Shown here: positions 27,967 through 37,037 of the stretch, in pieces
How the letters are laid out: each line of letters opens with the position of its first letter
How positions within the stretch are numbered: position 1 is the first letter of the stretch
Assembly (NCBI GenBank): GCA_024663395.1
Contig: JANFAH010000027.1
Location: 124,001-188,000 of the forward strand
Reading direction: 5' to 3'
DNA: 64,000 bases
Source of the DNA: Pisolithus tinctorius
Taxonomy: Eukaryota > Basidiomycota > Agaricomycetes > Boletales > Pisolithaceae
Position numbers and translations under genes: made by a program
Notes under the pieces: model-generated
Seen by the model: only the letters and a program-made list of their open reading frames with translations
Told to the model about the DNA's origin: nothing
Database searches by the model: none

Positions 27967-29101
27967 TAGGTAATGGACGAGCGTATGTTATGGTCAGGGT
28001 AACTGATTTTGAGACGAACTAGAGTATATTGTATGTACCATCATCCTGCGAGGTGGAATATCTTTTTTGTACAACACGAGGTGTCGGTACTGTGTACAGA
28101 TACTGCGCTACGGAATACCGATATTGAGGAGAGTCTCCAGCCCTTTGGTATCATCAAAGACAGGAAAATTCAAATGATGGAGTCTCGCGAGGTCAGTGTA
28201 GCAGGTCGGCTTCGCGTCTCGAACAAAAGCAGCCTATCTCTGGCTCAGCAACTTGTTAGATACGAAAGCTTCTATCGAGGTCAGCTCTAAATTTAAATGC
28301 GACTTCAGGTCGTTGGAGGTTTGAAAATGCAGTCAAAGTGGAACAATCTTTGGATCAATTATGTAATTAGACACATGCATACCACCGTCGGTATAACATC
28401 CACCATGAAGGGAAACTAGACTACGATACAAAGGGTCCTCTTACTGAGGTGGTGCATAGGCTGCGTCTGGCAGGGTGATGCACATCAAAATTTGAACCGG
28501 TACATCTACTGGAATCAGTGGTATGCTCTGTCATTTTCAGAGAGCACCCAATGACGATTTTATGTAGTTCGGTCGTGGCTTTGAGATGTTTCGACCATGT
28601 CCCTGCAATGATGATTACGATGCACAAGCAAGATAACCTAAGGGAAACTTCCATTCCATCACACCTTCATTTCCGAGCACTTGGATATGGCTGAGGACAC
28701 AGCTTTCTCGGGAGTTATATCCTTCTTTCCTGGTAGGCAAGAGACAAAATGGATATGAGAATGAAAATACGAAACGTGAGTACAGTGGTATGACCAACAG
28801 ACATCTCCATCTCACTATTTGTCACAGATTGGAACGAGATTACTCTTCCAGCACTCGCCATAACCTAGATCATCTCCTCGCTGTCCGATCAGGAAGGGAC
28901 CCAGACGCATTCTAGGTGGATAGGAATATTTACCGTCCCAAGCGAAAAGTTGATAGTGACCGTGCGAGCTGCTGCATCACATATGAGCTTTTCCGCTCCT
29001 TTCACTGGTATGAGTATTTGTAAAGAAGAAGTCGTCATGACGTGAGGGATATTCGACGGGATGACTGACCTTGTGGCGTGCTGCAAGAGCAATTGGATGT
29101 A
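27967..29101. other. 3' flank of unit B and unassigned sequence
   Basis: About 28050-28140 is the shared 3' flank of the unit. A short stretch at about 28365-28440 resembles 30850-30930 (both contain a block like 'atacaaag.gtcctctnactga'). A minus-strand frame at 28889-29104 is open but unrecognised and is cut by the MITE on its right. No gene supported. Confidence 0.35.
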
Positions 29102-29576
29102 CATCAGGAAAATAACACTTTACTATTTTTGACTTTTTGTGACAATTGTGACATTTTGGGAAGGAATCTACCATTGTTACCCATGTCCTGCAGGCATAGC
29201 TGCACTGTTCTCACTGATTTTGGTCTTGTTCAAACCACCTAATTCATAGCTTTCAGTAGATACCACATACATTCAAATTTATGGAGGTTCCAAAGAGATA
29301 TTGTGATTTTTCTCTCAGACAGTGTGCATCACACCAATGGCTCAATATCTCTGAATTTTCAGATGTTTTCTAGTCTTCTTGGCTTAGATATATCATCACT
29401 TAGTTGTCTCAATAGATTCTGTTCTCTTTTCATTCTTCAAAATGCTGTTTATGGTCAGAAAAAAGTACAGATAGTAGGTTCCTTCCCAAAAAGTCACAAA
29501 TAGTCACAATAGTCACAAAAAAGTCAAAAAAAAGTCACAAAAAGGTCAAAAATAGTAATGTGTTAATTTCCTGATG
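29102..29576. mobile_element. 475-bp MITE with Plavaka-type ends
   Basis: It begins CATCAGGAAAATAACA and ends TTAATTTCCTGATG. The right 14 bp are identical to the right end of the Plavaka element at 34295-43740. The inverted similarity extends about 75 bp inward through AGTCAAAA/AGTCACAA-rich sequence, like the subterminal repeats of the large element. It is flanked by TA on both sides, consistent with a 2-bp target duplication. The interior is AT-rich with no coding capacity. It looks like a non-autonomous deletion derivative mobilised by a Plavaka transposase such as the one encoded 8-11 kb downstream. Confidence 0.85.
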
Positions 29577-29728
29577 TAACCACGCGATACATGGAATCAC
29601 GTGACAGCTAACACTCGAAATCTTCGAGATACCGCCGAGTCTCGTGCTTAGCGCATGCATCATGCATGGTGGCCTAGTGGTGGAGGCAATGCTCACCGTT
29701 GCACCAAGGACACCACCACCAGCACAAC

Positions 29729-30988
29729 ATGGCCGAGAGTAAGTTATTGGAACTCGGAGACGTTGACGCGGGCCTGATGACTGACTTTGAAAAATGCACA
29801 GAGCTAGTGCTACAATGTGCCGACGTGCAAGTCCATTCTCATTATACCACACTTTGACCACCGTGATTGACGGAGCTTTATCCAGGGTTATGTCCGCCTT
29901 AGCCATTTGGATTAGAAAGTTCGAAGAGAAACCTATAATAATGGTTCGTGTTCAGAGTCGACGTCGCTGTCACCGGCGAGGTGGGCTGCATTACTGAGTG
30001 CGTGTAGATATTCCTTACCATTATTTTCATCCTTGATGTTCGGCCGATATTATTGTTTGTGTACGTACTCTTCCATACTACCTATCAGTTCTGACAAATT
30101 TCCAGCGGGACATCTATCCCTGTCATTTCGTCTATCCTGTTCGTTGCAGCCGTGCGTGCCCTGGCAGCTTGTGTCGTAGCCGAGTCGATCATCTGTACGT
30201 CCGAGAATCACAATAGTCGTACGACTTTCTTTTTTTTTTAAAAAATCCGCCGTCCCAAACAGTGTGGAAGATGATATACACGCTGCATTCACCCGTCCTT
30301 GTAGCGGCCTTCGCGACGATATTGTTACTTTCGGTGTATTTGCTATTTCGGTTCATCTTACTGGTGCAGTCTAATGGTCAGTCTGGTGTCACGGAGTGGG
30401 TTACGGAGGCGAAACAGTGTTTATTACCGAGAAGAGAGCGCGAAAGACCGAACGGCCCCGATGTCGCTATCAAGCATCCCAAATGAGACCATGCATGTGT
30501 GACGAGCGACCAGCTTGTCGGACTCAGGTGTGGGCTCCGACGTCGGATGTGCGTCATTGGTTTTCGGAATTTGTCTCTCAAGTCTCGTCCAGGGGATGTC
30601 TTTCTACCCGCACTTCTACATGTTTTTCTTCATCTCTTTTCTCTCTTCCTTCTGCCTGTCATTGTTCTGTTTGTAATGTAGCACCCGGAGCCCAGGTATA
30701 TGCAGTATGATCTATACGATGTGCATAGTTTGGGTCTCGAGAATCCTACACAGCCATACCTTGTGTCTGGTGACTTAAGACTGAGCGAGATTTCCCATCG
30801 AGCTGGCCTGACAAGCATGCAAACCTACGATTTTATGAATCAACTACACACATACCTGCTGCATGCGACAGCACATCATCCACTATGACGGGAATCCGGA
30901 CTGCAATACAAAGAATCCTCTCACTGAAATCATTCCTAGGACTGTGTGTGGCTGTGGAACCGCTACCCCTATCGATCTTCGGAATTGA
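29729..30988 (+). CDS. Possible multi-pass membrane protein, unrecognised
   Basis: Tentative gene. Several exon-like plus-strand pieces with plausible donors and acceptors encode hydrophobic helices. About 30110-30230 contains ISSILFVAAVRALAACVVAE. About 30268-30375 contains LVAAFATILLLSVYLLFRFI. About 30595-30680 contains LLHVFLHLFSLFLLPVIVLF. A soluble tail from about 30712 reads PTQPYLVSGDLRLSEISHR and ends, after one more splice, with NPLTEIIPRTVCGCG before a stop at 30986-30988. The N-terminal exon (ATG at 29729 before a GTAAGT donor) is uncertain because the acceptor that keeps frame is not the first one. I recognise no family. It may equally be a decayed gene. Confidence 0.28.
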
Positions 30989-31154
30989 ATCTACTAAAAT
31001 CAATCGAGCCGTTACTCAGTATGTTCTGTCGCCCCAAGCTTTTGTAGTTGCGGGCAGTTTCCGAGCTGAGCGTGACAGAGGTGAGGCTGTCAGTCTGTGA
31101 TGAAGGACGAATCCAACTGAAACCGTCCGTACCATCGATCCCACTGTAGCATAT

Positions 31155-32020
31155 CTATGGCTGCTGGCTTTTTCCGGCAGACTGCAGAGCTGCGTTAACG
31201 ATTCTTTCCGGTGCCTCGTACTGAACCCAATGCGTTACTCCAGGTATGATCGAACATGTAATCTGGGGGTGCTTTGGTATGTGCTTCTCTACTTCTGGGT
31301 TCGCAATGAGAACAGTAATAGTGATGTTCGGCGGACAATCAGACAATAAATGTCCAAACGCCCACGGATCATTTTGCTAACCCAAGCGTGCATCAAAATT
31401 GTGAACACGATATTGCCTTGGGTGTGTTTCGGAACTCACCGTCAAAATCTCTCGAATGACGTCTGGAGAAGCACACGCCTGAAGACCAACCACACGAGTG
31501 ATCGCATCCAAACGTGTCCATTTGGGAAACTGCGCCATAAACTCTTCCACGGACTTGATATTCGCAACTCTACCTGCCCACTCCTCCTTGATCGCTTTCA
31601 CGAATTCGGGTGAAAATTCGAGAGAAGGGTCGACTAGAACGAGCGAGGTGGGTCTGGATCGCGGCAAGGATGGTAGGAGAGCAGCGACAACAGCCGACCC
31701 CCAAGAATGCGCGATGATGACATCGTAATCAGCATTGGCTAGATAGGGCTGCAGGTCCCTTGCCACCGTTTCCATGCGAAAGTCGGTACCCGTCCTGAAG
31801 CCGTGACCGATCAAGTTTGGAGCGACCACGAGGTAACCTGCGCAAAGTTAACGATTATCGGTGTTGGGCGCAGAATAGCGTCCGAACCTGCTTGCGCAAG
31901 CGCTTCTGCGACACGTTCCCAAGTAAGGGATGAACAACCCAAGCCGTGTACCAATAAAGCTCGTTTGGTGGAGGAAGGGAATCCCCATTGAGTGGCGGAT
32001 GGTAAGTTGAAGTCGGACAT
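31155..32020 (-). CDS. Alpha/beta-hydrolase fold protein
   Basis: Three exons join cleanly. The first ends EALAQAG and the second begins YLVVAPNLIGHG; the third begins QNDPWAFGHLL. The fold's signatures are present: the oxyanion-hole loop LLVHGLGCSS, the nucleophile elbow AHSWGS (Ser in a G/H-x-S-x-G-like turn), a likely acid at LVDPS or in the ND/DP loop, and the catalytic His in PGVTHWVQYEAPE. The length is about 240 aa, short but complete for a soluble esterase or hydrolase of this fold. There is no signal peptide. Substrate unknown. It stands alone between the possible membrane-protein gene and helicase copy C. Confidence 0.85.
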
Positions 32021-33299
32021 CGTCTTGGTCCACTGTGAAGCTGTCGCGTAGGAGATTTTGGGTCTGAGAGATAGCTGCTGCGGCTCTTATGGGGACAATT
32101 TGTACAGGGGGGCTGATTGACGCCCAACAAGATCTGCCGAGGCTTATTCGGGTAATAGACATTTCGACAGAGATCACGACGAGGAATGGCTACTTCATTA
32201 CATCATGCGAAGGCAGGACTCCGCATGACTGAACGAGTTTTCAAACAAACAAATTTTCCCATCCAATCGCATGATCAGGTCCATTTCGCAAAACCACTAC
32301 CGTTGCTAGACTTCCCAGGTCTGCAGCAAGAAGGAGACCAGTCCATTAAGCTTTGGAAACCAGTGAGTGCCAGTGCCATGGGGGTGGAGAGCGGTGAGAT
32401 GGGATGGTGTGACCAGTGGATGACTGTAAACCATGTACGTGCAGCGAAAGCGACGGAGTATGAAGACATGCTGTCCAGAGAAGATGTTTGAAGAGGATGT
32501 TCTCGTCGACCATGGTGGCATCACAAACAACCGATCGCCTCTCCACAAACGTACTGAATCTTGTCCATCCTCTCTACATTTCCACCTTCATGGCCGCTGT
32601 CGCCGCATTTTCTATGGGTTCGCGCCCAAAGCGAACCACTTCTCTGTGGATTCATTGACTCCTATCGCGACAAAAATCAAAAAGGTTCGGAGCAAGACTA
32701 CTATTATGTAATAAGAATGGTCATGACCTGAGTTCTACCTCGCATCCGCCTGTATTGAACTGCGAATACTCGAACATAGAGGGATGAAATGAGCCTTGGT
32801 TTTGTCAGCGGGATTCGATCCTGGAGAGAGGATGTGAAGGTTTTGAGGGTACCGGCGAGTGCGGAGCCCGAAGGTCTGTCGAGACCGAGTGCAGGGCAAA
32901 GGGTCTTCCGGGTGTTTTTCTGTAGCTGCGTAACTATAAGTCGGAGAACTATATCACCACGCCTTCCTTCGACACGTTTCGGCCAACCCTTGTCCTATTC
33001 AAGATCAGGATATCGATGGAGATTTTCAAGAGGGCTGTGTTTTATTTGCACGAAATCGTGCATGACACGATGTGACTGTGGCTGAGACTGGCTTATCGAC
33101 AATCGATAGAGTAGAGGAACGTGTATGTAGACCATATGCATAGTTCGCCAATGTTATGACTGGACTTACATTCGAAGAGATCTTCCTTTGATGACGTAGC
33201 TACTTAGGACTTGGTGAATTTGTACAGACAGTTCCCACGGACACCCTATCCTCTTAGCCTCCAATACTACATATACATGTCTACCACCGGAGAGAAGCG
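32021..33299. other. Intergenic, nothing recognised
   Basis: Open frames such as 32186-32491 (plus) and 32433-32711 (plus) show no recognised motif or consistent splicing. The region carries the promoter of the minus-strand hydrolase at its left end and grades into duplication unit C at about 33300. Confidence 0.3.
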
Positions 33300-34294
33300 A
33301 GGCGTCTCATGTAGAATGTATTGGTCTCGTGTATGGATCTTCGCTGCTCTCTTTTGGAAGATGGTACTGCGGAACAGGTAAGGTCCCTTGATGCTCGATG
33401 CATGATGGGTTGCGAGGGCGTAACTCTTATCAACCTCGACCCCACAAACACCCCACATGGCTTCTTGAAACCCTTGAAAAGTCGTCGCACTGGTAGCGAC
33501 CGTGTATCCGAGCTCTTCAACCAAGAAATGGCTGTAAAGTTGGACTTGGACACATTCTCTGTGCATAAACTCCAAACCGAGGACGGGCTGAATGATGCGT
33601 TCAAGTATTTGAATAATGCGTTGGCCGTCAATCACATTGAGGATGTGGTGTCCGACCTCCTCAACGAACCGGGTCTTCTCGTGTACATGTTTTCTGGTGA
33701 GTGTTTCCGTATAGTGCTCTGAGAGTGAAACTTGACAGACGTCCCCGTAGTCTTCCCGAACATCGCCTCTATGCGCACAAAGATCCTTGATGCCTTCCCT
33801 GCGGATTCCCAAATACTGCAACAGTCTTATATTCCGTCTCTCCTCCCCACATTATCAGCATTTTTCTTCAGCTTGCCTTCTGACATATTTCATGGCGACG
33901 AATCACGGATAGTTGGTAGGTACGAACGATACGTCACGGACGTTTGGCCTGCAATGGCCATCCTATCGTCCGTAGCGTTTGGCGCGACGACTGCTAGAAA
34001 CAAGATGAATGCCAACTTCAAGGAGAGGAAAACATTGGTTTCAGCTCACGATGCTACCATTCTTCGCAAATTGAACATCCAGCTGCCTTCTGATTGCCAT
34101 GTCGCCGTGCAAACCTTGGGAGATATAATGGCTATCTTGTTGCAAATATTGAAGGTGCGCCAGTGGACTTATTCCCTTACCCAAGCAATTCACATTTAGG
34201 GCAGTTTTATCTCGGTCTATTATCTGACGCACGGTTTGTGGGCCCGTGTAAGGACGCTTACTTCGGTGTTAGGGGAGACGGGGATGACGACGAA

Positions 34295-34308
34295 CATCAG
34301 GAAATTAA
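34295..34308 (+). repeat. Plavaka left terminal inverted repeat
   Basis: CATCAGGAAATTAA, the exact reverse complement of 43727-43740. The same 14 bp (as its complement) ends the MITE at 29576. Confidence 0.92.
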
Positions 34309-34697
34309 CCAAATACTATCCGTGCTTTTTATGGAATTATTTGTCTATTTTGACTATTATGGCTATTTCCGGTCACACTCAATACAGACAAAGTTTAGAT
34401 TAGTCAAAATAGTTAAAATAGTCAAGATAGTATTTCTCGAAAAGTTCAAAAGTCAAACTAGTCAAGATAGTAGTAGTAGTAAAGAAAGTGTTATTCCGCG
34501 CCATATACCGTATATACAGGGGTCTCTGTTCATTTAGTACTCGAGTTATATATGCTACCTAACGCCTAACTGCTTCTCAAGTTCGCGTCCCAGACGGTCG
34601 GCCACGCGGTCGTTCTAACACCTTTTGAGTACTATCTGCAAGCACTCGCTCACTGAGTCTTTACCTGCACTCACCACAGTCAAAATACATGCATCCA
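34309..34697. repeat. Plavaka left subterminal region
   Basis: About 34370-34480 repeats motifs of the type TAGTCAAAATAGT, AGTTAAAATAGTC and AGTCAAACTAGTC in close succession, mirrored at the other end (43480-43690). Such clustered motifs are where transposases of CACTA-like elements bind. No coding sequence is seen between here and the captured gene piece. Confidence 0.6.
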
Positions 34698-35103
34698 TCA
34701 AAAGAGAACCCTTGTCTCGGAAGTGTTCGAGCGACTCTTGTTATGCGGATGAGAATCGGGCGAGTGTGACGCGGGCGGTATGCGGAAGGAGCGAGATGGA
34801 ACAGGGGTGTGTCGTCCAGAAGACGAACCGCTACCTCGCTTCACACTCTCGACTCGAGTGCGCTTACTAAATGTGTAGATAGATTCAAATGGCTAGCCGA
34901 AGTCTTAAACCTACCTTACCTCAAGGCGGAGCGTCTAAAACGGCCGGCGGGAACGGCGGACTAATGGGGAGCCCTAGGCTCTGCCATTAGGGCATTCGCT
35001 CGCTGGTAAGGACTGGTAGGCCACAGGAGGCCCATGCTAGTACGTCGAATTAGTTAGAATAGTGCAACATAGGGTAAACGCTCCCTCACGCACTTTAATT
35101 CAG

Positions 35104-35137
<34 letters not shown>

Positions 35138-36947
35138 GTGCGCTTACTGTCTGTTTCCTCCGTCGCGGGACTGAGCGGTCGCTTGAGGGATGACGCTCCG
35201 GACGAAGCAGGTGAAGGACCGTTGGAGGACGACGTAGATCGACGATGGGGGGGCGGCATCGCGTAGCGAATTGACGGTGTGGCGACTTGCATTAGACAGC
35301 GTCGGCGAGTGCCTCGTCGCATTGTAGTTGTCATGCGCAGAAGCCGATTGCTCGGCAGGACGGGTCTGGGACAAGTTAACTAACGCATTAGCGACACCCT
35401 CATCATAATCCTCATCTACCACTCGGGACGGCAGGCGTGGGGTGGCACTAGTCGGAGATGGCTATAGTGAACGATTTCCAGAACCGCTCGAACTTGTCGT
35501 GTCCTGTCCATCCTTCGCTGAGAATGAAGGAACCTTGAATGACGCAGGTAGATTAGCGGGTAAGCCAGAGTCATCCTTGGCCCGACGTTGACGCTTCTTC
35601 CTCTTCGGGGCATCACTAGGGATCGACCCACCGATACTTTGTGTGTCCGAATCCTTGTCCTTCGCCGGTTGCGGCTGCTTCCTCCTGTTCTTCGAGTCGG
35701 CTGATGAAGGCTCTGGAGACATAGACATGCGAATATTTGTATGTAGCGGAACGCGAGGTACTGCCTCTGGTGAGTTGACAACCGAACTCGAGTGCCTTCT
35801 CGACTCCACGTCTCGCTCCACCGGACGTTCGCGCGCGTCGAATCTGGCGGGATCGTAGCGCCAGTGCCCGCTTTCGGGAGGACCCAAAGGTTGACGGGCC
35901 ACCGGGGGCTTCGAGTCCCAATGAGGCCGCGAGTGATGAGCAGAGCGAGGCGACGTCTCCATGGGACTCAGGGCGCGGCGAGGTCCTGGGGAGCGGGAGG
36001 CGTAGTAAGGTTGCTGCGAAGGGTGAGTCGGATATTCGGAACGTCCGCGGTGGTCGCGATCCTCCCAGTCACGATGGTGCTCCGGGTGAGGACCGCGGCG
36101 ATCCCAGGCCATATCGCGATCTGCTGCACGTAGCTCACGCGGATACGAAGGCGACGTACGCTGGGAAGCCGGAATGCTCGGCTGAGCCGGCTCGATTGGC
36201 TGACGACTTGGAGGAGGGTAGGCCGGGAAGGTGGAAACAGGAGAGCGAGGGCAAGTGGGATGGGGAGCAGGTGACGCCGATCCCGAAGGGACACGTAGTG
36301 GGCGGTTGAAGTACTCCGAGTGCTGTGCTAGATCCTGGTTGGCGGAAGATCGCAGTTCTTCTGTCGAGAGCTGCTGTTGTGGGACGGGGTGGTGCAGCAA
36401 GAGACATGGGTGACCGGCGGGGCCACGACCAACACTATCCCGGGAAGGGCCAGAGAAGTCGCGGTGATGGGGGCGATCGACGTCCATGGGGGCAAGTGGG
36501 GTGTGAGAGGTGGTGCCGCGATTCATCGATGGAAACAGGAGGGGGAGGACCCCTGAATGGAGGAGAGGCACGGCTAACAGGCACAGGAGGCGGGGGCAAA
36601 TGAAGGCTATCGTTATTTCCCGGACCTCTAGAGTCGGACCTAAGTAAGGGGCGGGTGGAAGTCGACTGAAGGAGGAGCGGAGGGCCACTCAAGCCGGGTG
36701 GAAGTGTAGACGGGTTAGCATAGGCATTCGGGTGAACGTCTTGCGGACCAGGGGCAGCGGGAAGCTGACCACCAGTCGCTTGGGCATTCTTTAGCAACTG
36801 TAGTCGCTGTGAGATGACATGACACACCTCAGAGATGTACGGGTTGATTCGGATGGCGCGCGAGTATGCGTCCAGCGCAGAGTCTGGAATACTAATTAGT
36901 AGAGGCCGCCACCAGTCAACTTGATAGACGAACCTGCTTCGACTCAT
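34698..36947 (-). pseudogene. Captured fragment of the Cyc8/Ssn6 general corepressor gene
   Basis: The minus strand encodes the last TPR motif (ALDAYSRAIRINPYISEV) and the whole proline/serine-rich C-terminal tail of basidiomycete Cyc8/Ssn6. Landmarks are VISQRLQLLKNAQATGGQLP, APGPQDVHPNAYA, PPGLSGPPLLLQ, HTPLAPMDVDRP, VPLHTNIRMSMSPEP, APKRKKRQR, SRVVDEDYDEGVANAL and DSKRT. In the host protein this tail follows the ten TPRs that bind Tup1. Here the N-terminal TPRs are missing and about 33 residues between PYISEV and VISQRL are deleted. Three lesions break the frame: an indel near 36510, an in-frame TAG near 35463 and a shift at a C run near 35250. A retroposon splits the 3' part. It is transduplicated host sequence carried by the transposon, not a working corepressor gene. 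Confidence 0.88.
34869..35135 (+). mobile_element. Poly(A)-tailed SINE-like retroposon with 13-bp target duplication
   Basis: This 267-bp segment ends in a run of 27 A (35109-35135) and is flanked by the perfect direct repeat GAGTGCGCTTACT (34856-34868 and 35136-35148). Removing the segment plus one repeat makes the captured Cyc8 reading frame continuous (…TDSKRTRVESVKRGSG…), so the empty site can be read directly. The body holds a strong hairpin (TAATGG…GAGCC CTA GGCTC…CCATTA, about 34962-34990). I see no convincing A or B box, and the source RNA is unknown. Poly(A) plus a 13-bp duplication points to LINE-type target-primed reverse transcription. Confidence 0.85.
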
Positions 36948-36959
36948 GGTCAGGGATTG

Positions 36960-37020
36960 GATAGCAAATGTTACACGGTAAATATGGCCGATTGATTCGG
37001 GTGGTTCTCGAGTACGCGTC
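36960..37020 (-). repeat. Second, degenerate copy of the Cyc8 TPR segment
   Basis: On the minus strand this reads LDAYSRTTRINRPYLP, a diverged repeat of LDAYSRAIRINPYIS located about 140 bp further on. The two DNA copies share 'ttgattcgg(a/g)tgg' and 'cgagta(t/c)gcgtc(c/g)agcg' on the plus strand. It lies between the captured fragment and the transposase stop codon, so the capture edge includes a small internal duplication. Confidence 0.6.
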
Positions 37021-37037
37021 GAGCGTACCGCGGCGAG

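Larger units (their letters stand above)
19895..28150 (+). repeat. Tandem duplication unit B
   Basis: Second direct copy of the unit. It begins with a shorter and more decayed GT90-tail fragment, continues through the conserved upstream block and helicase gene B, and ends in the shared 3' flank. Spacing from gene A start to gene B start is 8,525 bp. Confidence 0.7.

Noticed and set aside
34869..35108. Retroposon body as an rRNA or tRNA fragment
   Set aside because: A short phrase resembles large-subunit rRNA (gcggga), but the flanking sequence does not fit, and no tRNA A/B boxes or cloverleaf could be drawn.
35109..35135. Poly(A) run as the tail of a processed Cyc8 retrocopy
   Set aside because: The A run is on the plus strand while the Cyc8 fragment is on the minus strand, and the 13-bp direct repeats bracket only the 267-bp segment. 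It belongs to a separate retroposon.
35792..36603. Long plus-strand open frames over the Cyc8 fragment
   Set aside because: They are antisense shadows of GC-rich proline/serine coding sequence; the minus-strand product is recognisable and the plus-strand ones are not.
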